The position numbers and the translations under genes were made by a program. A stretch of 14,063 bases of DNA from Acetivibrio sp964466645 (GTDB lineage Bacteria; Bacillota; Clostridia; Acetivibrionales; Acetivibrionaceae): the NCBI GenBank assembly GCA_964466645.1, contig CAYXPB010000134.1, positions 1 through 14,063 of the forward strand, in the 5' to 3' direction. Shown here one piece after another: positions 6,427-14,063 of this stretch (positions are counted from its first letter, which is position 1; the number at the start of each line of letters is the position of its first letter). The notes beneath the pieces were generated by a model, which saw nothing but the letters and a program-made list of their open reading frames with translations, did not search any database and was not told the origin of the DNA.

Positions 6427-9400
6427 CTACTCCTTACCTAAAAGCACTTCCACATTGTGCTCCTTTTTATCATTTATAAGTTCGATGATACTTAAAACTT
6501 GTCCCTCCCCGTCTATTATTACCTTTTTAACACCTCTATTTACACCCTCAGGATTCTTTACCGAAATACTATACAGTGTATCTTTATACTTATATTTAAT
6601 CTCAAATCCTGTCCATCCTTTTGGTATGCATGGATCTATTGTTAAGCTCTCTCCATTCTTTTTAAAACCCAGAATGTACTCGATTCCAATCCTGTACATC
6701 CAGCCTGCAGCTCCGGTATACCATGACCAGCCACCTCGGCCTATGTGAGGTTCTACCGAATAAACATCTGCTGAAATTACATAGGGCTCTACCTTGTATT
6801 TTGAAAGCTCCATATGCGTTTTTGCATGATTAATAGGGTTTAGTAGACCAAACAATTCCGTTGCTTTATCACCGTCCCCTAACAAGGCAAAGGCCATCAC
6901 AACCCAACAAGCTGCATGGGTGTATTGTCCTCCATTTTCACGTACTCCGGGGACATAACTTTTTATATAGCCCGGTTCTAGGTCACCTTCGTCAAAAGGT
7001 GGAGTAAGCAGTTTAATAAGGCCTTCATCCCTTTTAACAAGATAGTTTTCCATGGCATTCATTGCAGTATTGATTCTCTCCTTGTCACCGGCACCGGATA
7101 TAACCGCCCAAGTCTGCGCAAGGGAATCAATCTGGCATTCGGTGTTTTGGATGGAACCAAGGGGTTGACCGTCGTCAAAATAGGCCCTCCTGTACCAGTT
7201 TCCATCCCAGGCGTTATCTTCAATGGACTTGACAATTTCTTTTGCAATGGAGATATACTTCTCAGCGCGCTCTTCATCTCCTGCGTCTTTACAAATTGGA
7301 GCGAATTTCATCAATATTGAATGCATGAACCAACCCAACCAAACACTTTCACCTCTGCCTTTATTTCCAACAGTATTCATTCCGTCATTCCAGTCGCCAG
7401 ACCCGATTAGTGGAATTCCATGCTCTCCGAATTTCAATGATCTTTCAATAGCCCTTATACAATGGTCATAAAGTGTTGATTTCACATCGGAAACTCTTGG
7501 AATCCTGTAGCTTTCGTCTTCAAAATCCTTTAAAGGTTCATCTTCAAGAAACGGGGTTTCTATTTTTAGTATATCGGTGTCACCGGTAATCCTAATATAC
7601 TCAGCCGTTACATAGGGCATCCATAAGAGGTCATCGGTAAATCTTGTTCTTGTACCCTTGTATTTTTCTTCATGCCACCAATGCTGTACATCACCTTCAA
7701 TAAATTGATGTTTTGAATGAAGCAATATCTGTGCCTTGGTAATTTCAGGAATCACATGAGCCACAGAAAGACAATCCTGTAGTTGGTCCCTAAATCCGTA
7801 CGCTCCACCCGATTGATAAAAGCCCGATCGAGTCCACATTCTACATGACAAAACCTGATACATAAGCCAGCCATTTAACATATAATCCATTGCCTTATCC
7901 GGGGTGGAAAACTGGAGAATTTCTAATTTTTCTTTCCAAAGTTCCTTTACCTCATTAAGTGCCTTTTTTACTTCCTCTGTTTTTCTATATTTACCTATAC
8001 TTTTTTCAACTTCCGAAAGTTTTTTTTCCTCGCCTAAGGAGAAAACAAGCTCCTTTTCTTCACCGGGTCCAAATTCCAAAATTATACCTAAAACTACACA
8101 CGGATCCAAGCCAGCCCCGACCGTTTCAGACAATTTTTCTCTTCTTATTCCCGGAGGATTTTTTAAAGTCCCTCCTGCTAAAAATTCTCTTCTGTCGCAG
8201 GTAAAAGTCCTTTCTCTTATGGATGTATCAACATAAGCTATTCTACCTGAGAATTCCTCATTATACGTATTTCTTACAAGTATTGCTCCCGATTCATGCC
8301 TTTCAGTACTTATGTGGGAGGCAGTCAACTGATCATTAACACCTAATACCGGTCGGAGGTAATAGTATAAACTTATTTTCCTGGAAGATGCACTTACATT
8401 TTTCAGTTTAATCAAACTCAGCTTTAAACTGTCCTCCACCGGAACAAACTGAGTCAACTCCTGTTCAAGACCATGACTCGAATTCTTAAAAACACTGTAT
8501 CCAAATCCGTGTACTGTTGAATAAGTCCCATTTTCCCTTATTGGAAGTGCAGTAATGCTCCATATTTCGCCGGTAGCATCATCAGAAACATAGATAATTT
8601 CTCCGGGTATATCGGACACTGGGTCATTAGACCATGTAGTAAGTTTGTTCTCACGACTGTTTTCATGCCAGGTATATCCTCCACCTGATTCTGTAACTAT
8701 AAATCCGAAGTTCTGATTTGATATTACATTTGACCAGGGAACAGGAGTACTATTATCGTTTTTTAATATAATCTCATATTCTTTTCCGTTATTTATGAAG
8801 CCGCCGATACCATTGAAAAAATCCATGTCCGGACTTTCAACGGAGTTATTCTCATATTTTTTTGTTGCTTCTTTATATACCTTTAGCTTAGGTAAATTAT
8901 TATCCTTTTTAGTAAAAAGCTGTTCCTTTAAATCTCCGGCACTTCCTCTAAGTACTATCCTCGCAGCTGCGCATATCAAATTGACTTCTTCTTTTGAAAG
9001 AGTGCTCTCTTTAAGAACAAAAACTCCTCCAGGCTTATTTATCATATCATGAGCATGGCTTGAAGAGAGAATATCGGCTAAAAGTCCCTGTAATGGGTTG
9101 GTATAACTGTTTTCCTCCTCGTTTAGTATCACAAGATCCACTTTCAGATTTTTATATTTCCAGTACTCATGAGCCTTTAATATATCATAAACTATATCTA
9201 TATCATCAGTCTTTTCGAGGGTTACCAATATTATTGGTATATCTCCTGATATACCATAAGGCCACAATGCACTCTGGCCTTTTGTATTATTTATAATACA
9301 TTCTTTCTTAAGTCTTTGTGCCGGACTTATGAACAATATATGTGACATAAGCTCCTGATAAAATTCAATCTCAGAAGTTTTTAGGTTCAGATACCTTGCC

Positions 9401-12400
9401 TCCACACGGCTTCTTGTTGCAGCAAGATTAAATTCTTCCGGAATAATATCCTGCTTTAGATATTTAGATGCCATATCCAATACAGCCTCACGACTTTCTC
9501 CAACTGCAACAACAAGGTTCAACTTAGCCATCTTGCCCGGTTCAATTTTTATCATATATCTCATACTCATAATAGGATCAAGAACCGGTCCAACAGTGTT
9601 TGTCAATGGTTTGCTCTGCTCTAAAACCAGCGGTTTGGATACATCCCTTCCTCTGCCAATAAACTTGAATCTGTCTGTTTCATATTGTAGCCCTCCTAAT
9701 GCCTCTCCTTCTAGTGTCATTATATTTACCGACCAAATAGTTTTATCGTTTTCAGACCTAGGTCTTCTGTTGGCTATCAGACAATTTAGCTCAGGAACAA
9801 ACTCTGTTCTTATAAACAAGTTACTGAACACAGGGTGTGCAACATCAGCACCATGTTGTGCCAAAACCAGTTCATAATAACTGCTGACTTCAAGAACACA
9901 TGCTTCATCTCCATGGTTCACAAGAGTTACTCTTCTTATTTCCGCATTGTCACCCGAACTGACAACGACTTCGGTTACTGTATCAATATTTTCATCTTTT
10001 CTATAGTACTTTGCAACTCCAGAGGTAAACACAACATTATACATATCCGGTCTTTTGTTTATAGGTGCAAAGGTAGAAGACCAAGCCGTGTTTGTATTGG
10101 TATTTCTTATATAAAAGAATACTCCATAATTATCTAGTGTGACGTCTTCTCTCCAACGGGTAACATCATACATATTACTTCTGCTAAATCCTGTTCCCCT
10201 ATCAGTAACCATTACAGAATAACTTCCATTAGATAAAATATGAGCTCTCGGCATTACATAATCCGGTTCATCGTATTCCCTGCGGGAATCTTCAACATCA
10301 AAGGTAACATCGGTAAAAGGCAGAATTTTCTCCTTGTTCTCCTTTGTAAAGAGAATATTTGTAGGCACCTTTTCCTGAAGCAGAAGTTTAGCGGCATCAA
10401 CTAAAGGATCATTATGAAAACGGTTCTGCATAACATTTCCATTTAGATAGTTGTTAAGTGCAAGAAGACTCATACCCTGATGGTGAGCCATATAACTCTT
10501 TACTATGCCGTATTTCGAGCCTATAGGCAGTCGTTCAGGAGTATAATCTACTGCTTCATAGTATCCATAAGGTCCATCCGCACCCTCTGCTGCCAGCCTC
10601 TTTAAATTACTAGTCGAAGCATGAGGATCAATCGGCAACGCAAGCATAGTGGAATAAGGAGCAACTACCATATCCTCTGCCAAACCTCTCTTTAACCCAA
10701 GCCACGGTACGCCAAAGGCCTTATACTGATAATCGAGCTTAATATCAAAGGAATAAAAACCCGACTCGGAAGTTCCCCATGGTACATTCCGCTGTTTTCC
10801 ATATTTTTTCTGACTTCTCAAAACGAAGGAATAGGTCTCATCCAACAAGGTGTTTTTGACACTCTTCATAATAAGCAGAGGCATTAAATACTCAAACATT
10901 GTTCCACTCCAGGATATCATACCCTTATAGCGATCTATGCGTGTAAGTGTCCTGCCTAGTTTAAACCAATGCTGTACATCCACTTCCCCTCTTGCTATAG
11001 CAATATAACTTGTCTGCCTTGCCTCTGAAGCAAGTAAATCATAATATGAATTTGTCAAACTATTTTCTTCAATATTATAACCAATTGAAAATAGTTGTTT
11101 TTTATTATCATACAGATGAATAAACTCAGTTTCACAGGATAATTTATCAATACTGTCAACTAAATAATTATAATTTGAAGTAAACTGCTCTACGTTCTGG
11201 AGAGATTTTTCCAACTCATGTTTTAATCTATCCAGCCAATTTTTTATATTAACAAAACTACTTTCCTTATTTTTTGCAAAGGCTTTATTAAGTTTATCTA
11301 TTTCAACGTTAATAAGCCTGTATTGTTCCGGTAGCTTTGCCAAGGAAACGTTAAGCTTAAATAGATCGAATATACTCTCTATAGATTTTGCTACATCACC
11401 CTTAAAAGTACCTTTTTTTAATTCATCAGGAACTTCAAAGAGTAAGTGACTCCAAGAATAATAGTTGTTTATTTCGTCCTTGAAGCCCGATATCATATAG
11501 TCAACTTTACGAGTCCAGATATTTATCTTTGTATTTTTATCCCTTCGATTGTCTCCAAGTTTATCTAATACTCTAACCCAAGAACTCAAATCAAAATTTC
11601 CTGCTTTATCAAAACTGTGTGAAAATTTTTCAACTTCATCGCTATCAAAAGAAGTCTCGCTTATTTCCTTATTACTTAAATTAACCGTATCTTTTATTCC
11701 ATCAACATATACCTTTTCAATAAGAGGTCTGTTTAAATATTCAATAAGCCCCTCTTTTAAAGTAATGAGATAACACACAAAGTTTCCACTATCTACAGTT
11801 GAAATGTATCTTGGTCTCAAGGTGTCAAGATTACGTGTATCATACCAGTTATAAAGGTGTCCCTTCCACTTGTCCATCTTTTCAATGGTACTGACTGTCC
11901 GCTTTATAATTTTGTACATTTCATCGGTACCTATATAACCGAAGTCCCTTGCACTTAAAGCTGCGAGCATTCCAAGTCCTATATTTGTCGGAGATGTTCT
12001 GTAGGCGATGCCGTTTGGCGGATCCTCCTGATAGTTGTCCGGCGCCAAATAATTATTTTTACTGTTTACAAACTCTTCATAATACCTCCATGTTTTTCTG
12101 GCGGCAACTCTAAGTTGGAGTAAATCCTCATCACTTACAAACTCAACTGTTTTTTTCTCCTCTCGGCTCACCTTGAAAGCTATATATGGTGATATAAACC
12201 ATGCTATACATACTATCATAGCCGGAATAATAGATTGAGGTTTAAGCAATAATGCCAGCGCAAAAACTATGACCGATTCAATTACACCAATTCTCATTTT
12301 TATTATAAAGCTTTTTAAGGAGTTCTTAAGCGCTTTTTCCGTATCTAGGGCAGTCACCCATTCAGGCATATTTCTTTTTGTTACATAAACTCTTGCCAAT

Positions 12401-14063
12401 GTAATTGCAATTGCATTTACCATAAGATACGCCTGATACGGTAAAAACACAAATTGCAGTGTTATCTGTAAAAAGGTCGCTTTCAACCCGCAAATAACTG
12501 GAATATATCTTCTTGAAAGTATCACTCTAAAGGGTTTATATACCAGATAGTCAAAACCAGATAAAATGAACGGAAAATACATAAAAAGCAGCAAAATTCC
12601 TATCCACATCAGAGTATTTCCGGGAAATACACTAAATCCAAAAGCTGCAAGCAGCATAAGAGATGGTGCAATCAGACTTCTTCTAAGATTGTCAATTATC
12701 TTCCATTTAGATACAGCAGTAATTGGATTCTTAATCTCTTTGCCGGTTCTATTTCTTATTTTACGTCCAAGCCACTGTAAAAGCTGCCAGTCCCCCCTCA
12801 CCCAACGATGAAGTCGCATGGCATAGGAATTATACTTAGACGGATATCCGTCAATTAATTCAAGGTCGCTTACCAAACCTGCCCTTATATAAGAACCTTC
12901 AAGTAAGTCATGGCTAAGTACAGTATTTTCAGGGATTGCATCTGCCAGCAGTTTTTGAAATACATCAATATCATAAATACCCTTTCCTGTAAATATACCC
13001 TCACCAAATAAGTCCTGATAGACATCGGATACAGCACTAGCATAAGGATCTCTTCCCTCTTCACCAGCAAAAATTCTAGAAAAGAGTGATTTATTTACAC
13101 TTTCAATGTCAAACCCTATTCTTGGCTGCAATAGTCCATAACCTTTTACAACAACACCCTTCTCTTCATCCACTTCAGGCAAATTCAACGGATGTATCAT
13201 AGTACCTATTAATTTTTTAGCAGTTCCTAAAGGCAAAATAGTATCTGCATCTAGGGTTATAACATACTTTAACTTAGGCAGAAGTTGTATATCCTTAGAA
13301 ATTATACTATAACTAGTTTTTTTAGAGCCTAAAAGCATGTCGTTGAATTCCACAAGAGCTCCTCTTTTCCGCTCCCATCCCATCCACTTTTTCTGCCTGT
13401 CATTGAATTGCCTGTGTCTGTGAAAAAAATAAAATATATCTTTTTCACCCTTGCTGTATTTCTTATTTAATTTATCAATACTATCTAGTGTTGTTTTTAT
13501 TATTTTGCTATCACCGACCATATCCTTACTGTCAGAATCCTTATAATCTCCTGCTAATGCAAAATATAAATTGTTTTCCCGGTTCGAAAGATAGTACACC
13601 TCAAGATTATCGATCAACTCCTTAGCCCTTTTCTCATCAGGCAATAGTGCAGGAATAACTACCATAGTACTATACTCTTCAGGTATACTATCTTTTAGCT
13701 CAAGCCTAGGGAAAAAAGAAGGTTTAAATACATGATTTAATATCCAGTTAATAAAATTAACCGAAATATCAGCGGCAGGTATAAATACAGCCAATATGCC
13801 TATTAATGCTAGTACTACGCTATACGCTTGAGCTTGTGTAAATATATAACGTGCAGTCAATATGCTTATCAGAAGTGTCAAAACACCTACAGAACCAACA
13901 TATAAAGTAAATGGTCTGCTTTTTAAAAACTCACCTAATTTCCTGCTAAATGTAATCTTAACTCTAATTTCCTCTCTGAGCTGTTTTGTGCCTTCACCAA
14001 TAATATAGTAACCTACATGACATTCCCGCTTATATTTTACAGGGTTATTATCTTCCTTACCTT
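6427..14063 (-). CDS. Cyclic beta-1,2-glucan synthase-like protein (GT84-GH189-GH94), 5' end outside window
   Basis: The frame stays open to the right edge, so the gene starts beyond 14063; about 2544 residues are visible. A start at the TTG at 13881 would be false: the 60 codons before it are open and end in family-like sequence (VGYYIIGEGTKQLREE). Domains: two helices (about 13900-13760); a GT84 UDP-glucose transferase with LDADTILP (DAD at 13243-13251) and RLHRWVRGDWQ (RW at 12802-12807); about five more helices (12700-12170); a middle glycoamylase-like domain, the GH189-type cyclisation module (about 12150-10600), with YNWYDTRN, SWSGTMFEYL and TSESGFY; then a GH94 phosphorylase-like region with two beta-sandwich segments, GFRDQLQD, SGDWNDGM (DWND at 7395-7384) and ENGGQYTHAA. 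Such enzymes build, trim and close cyclic beta-1,2-glucan at the membrane. The product is inferred from homology. No terminator is visible after its stop. Confidence 0.9.
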   Translation of the reverse strand, partial: GKEDNNPVKYKRECHVGYYIIGEGTKQLREEIRVKITFSRKLGEFLKSRPFTLYVGSVGVLTLLISILTARYIFTQAQAYSVVLALIGILAVFIPAADISVNFINWILNHVFKPSFFPRLELKDSIPEEYSTMVVIPALLPDEKRAKELIDNLEVYYLSNRENNLYFALAGDYKDSDSKDMVGDSKIIKTTLDSIDKLNKKYSKGEKDIFYFFHRHRQFNDRQKKWMGWERKRGALVEFNDMLLGSKKTSYSIISKDIQLLPKLKYVITLDADTILPLGTAKKLIGTMIHPLNLPEVDEEKGVVVKGYGLLQPRIGFDIESVNKSLFSRIFAGEEGRDPYASAVSDVYQDLFGEGIFTGKGIYDIDVFQKLLADAIPENTVLSHDLLEGSYIRAGLVSDLELIDGYPSKYNSYAMRLHRWVRGDWQLLQWLGRKIRNRTGKEIKNPITAVSKWKIIDNLRRSLIAPSLMLLAAFGFSVFPGNTLMWIGILLLFMYFPFILSGFDYLVYKPFRVILSRRYIPVICGLKATFLQITLQFVFLPYQAYLMVNAIAITLARVYVTKRNMPEWVTALDTEKALKNSLKSFIIKMRIGVIESVIVFALALLLKPQSIIPAMIVCIAWFISPYIAFKVSREEKKTVEFVSDEDLLQLRVAARKTWRYYEEFVNSKNNYLAPDNYQEDPPNGIAYRTSPTNIGLGMLAALSARDFGYIGTDEMYKIIKRTVSTIEKMDKWKGHLYNWYDTRNLDTLRPRYISTVDSGNFVCYLITLKEGLIEYLNRPLIEKVYVDGIKDTVNLSNKEISETSFDSDEVEKFSHSFDKAGNFDLSSWVRVLDKLGDNRRDKNTKINIWTRKVDYMISGFKDEINNYYSWSHLLFEVPDELKKGTFKGDVAKSIESIFDLFKLNVSLAKLPEQYRLINVEIDKLNKAFAKNKESSFVNIKNWLDRLKHELEKSLQNVEQFTSNYNYLVDSIDKLSCETEFIHLYDNKKQLFSIGYNIEENSLTNSYYDLLASEARQTSYIAIARGEVDVQHWFKLGRTLTRIDRYKGMISWSGTMFEYLMPLLIMKSVKNTLLDETYSFVLRSQKKYGKQRNVPWGTSESGFYSFDIKLDYQYKAFGVPWLGLKRGLAEDMVVAPYSTMLALPIDPHASTSNLKRLAAEGADGPYGYYEAVDYTPERLPIGSKYGIVKSYMAHHQGMSLLALNNYLNGNVMQNRFHNDPLVDAAKLLLQEKVPTNILFTKENKEKILPFTDVTFDVEDSRREYDEPDYVMPRAHILSNGSYSVMVTDRGTGFSRSNMYDVTRWREDVTLDNYGVFFYIRNTNTNTAWSSTFAPINKRPDMYNVVFTSGVAKYYRKDENIDTVTEVVVSSGDNAEIRRVTLVNHGDEACVLEVSSYYELVLAQHGADVAHPVFSNLFIRTEFVPELNCLIANRRPRSENDKTIWSVNIMTLEGEALGGLQYETDRFKFIGRGRDVSKPLVLEQSKPLTNTVGPVLDPIMSMRYMIKIEPGKMAKLNLVVAVGESREAVLDMASKYLKQDIIPEEFNLAATRSRVEARYLNLKTSEIEFYQELMSHILFISPAQRLKKECIINNTKGQSALWPYGISGDIPIILVTLEKTDDIDIVYDILKAHEYWKYKNLKVDLVILNEEENSYTNPLQGLLADILSSSHAHDMINKPGGVFVLKESTLSKEEVNLICAAARIVLRGSAGDLKEQLFTKKDNNLPKLKVYKEATKKYENNSVESPDMDFFNGIGGFINNGKEYEIILKNDNSTPVPWSNVISNQNFGFIVTESGGGYTWHENSRENKLTTWSNDPVSDIPGEIIYVSDDATGEIWSITALPIRENGTYSTVHGFGYSVFKNSSHGLEQELTQFVPVEDSLKLSLIKLKNVSASSRKISLYYYLRPVLGVNDQLTASHISTERHESGAILVRNTYNEEFSGRIAYVDTSIRERTFTCDRREFLAGGTLKNPPGIRREKLSETVGAGLDPCVVLGIILEFGPGEEKELVFSLGEEKKLSEVEKSIGKYRKTEEVKKALNEVKELWKEKLEILQFSTPDKAMDYMLNGWLMYQVLSCRMWTRSGFYQSGGAYGFRDQLQDCLSVAHVIPEITKAQILLHSKHQFIEGDVQHWWHEEKYKGTRTRFTDDLLWMPYVTAEYIRITGDTDILKIETPFLEDEPLKDFEDESYRIPRVSDVKSTLYDHCIRAIERSLKFGEHGIPLIGSGDWNDGMNTVGNKGRGESVWLGWFMHSILMKFAPICKDAGDEERAEKYISIAKEIVKSIEDNAWDGNWYRRAYFDDGQPLGSIQNTECQIDSLAQTWAVISGAGDKERINTAMNAMENYLVKRDEGLIKLLTPPFDEGDLEPGYIKSYVPGVRENGGQYTHAACWVVMAFALLGDGDKATELFGLLNPINHAKTHMELSKYKVEPYVISADVYSVEPHIGRGGWSWYTGAAGWMYRIGIEYILGFKKNGESLTIDPCIPKGWTGFEIKYKYKDTLYSISVKNPEGVNRGVKKVIIDGEGQVLSIIELINDKKEHNVEVLLGKE

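Noticed and set aside
6455..13070. Many shorter open frames on both strands inside the cyclic glucan synthase gene, and similar ones inside clpA
   Set aside because: They lie in other frames of well-supported genes, lack ribosome sites and family motifs, and have compositions expected of antisense or shifted reading.
13879..13881. TTG at 13881 as the start of the cyclic glucan synthase gene
   Set aside because: The frame is open for 60 further codons to the window edge and these encode family-like sequence, so the gene simply continues outside.

Overview
The window is AT-rich, densely packed DNA with strong Gram-positive style ribosome binding sites (AGGGG/GGAGG types) and TATAAT-type promoters. 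Together with the gene content (ClpS/ClpA, a clostridial-type half-size TauE/SafE pair, a very large cyclic glucan synthase), this points to a member of the Clostridia, plausibly a cellulolytic lineage of the Ruminiclostridium/Acetivibrio kind. That assignment is inference. No rRNA, tRNA, CRISPR array, integrase or intact insertion sequence was seen.

Left part (1-529, minus strand): two adjacent half-length TauE/SafE-type membrane permease genes, the second cut by the window edge. The first contains an 18-base run of N, so six of its residues are unknown.

Centre left (612-5109, plus strand): one compact operon from a good sigma-A type promoter. It encodes ClpS (N-degron adaptor), ClpA (AAA+ unfoldase with a ClpP-docking loop), Aat (leucyl/phenylalanyl-tRNA-protein transferase) and a membrane-bound DUF3810 HExxH protein. 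The first three are the bacterial N-degron (N-end rule) pathway apart from ClpP itself: Aat adds a primary destabilising residue, ClpS recognises it, and ClpA unfolds the substrate for ClpP. clpA and aat overlap by one base. aat and the DUF3810 gene are 4 bases apart, with the ribosome site of the latter inside aat.

Centre (5110-5443): a non-coding stretch between convergent transcription units, ending in a clear intrinsic terminator for the minus-strand gene to its right.

Right part (5444-14063, minus strand): a six-helix membrane protein with its own strong promoter. Upstream of it lies a giant gene for a cyclic beta-1,2-glucan synthase-like protein (GT84 glycosyltransferase, middle glycoamylase-like/GH189-type cyclisation domain, GH94-type phosphorylase domain). 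It stays open to the right window edge, so its N-terminus lies outside the window.
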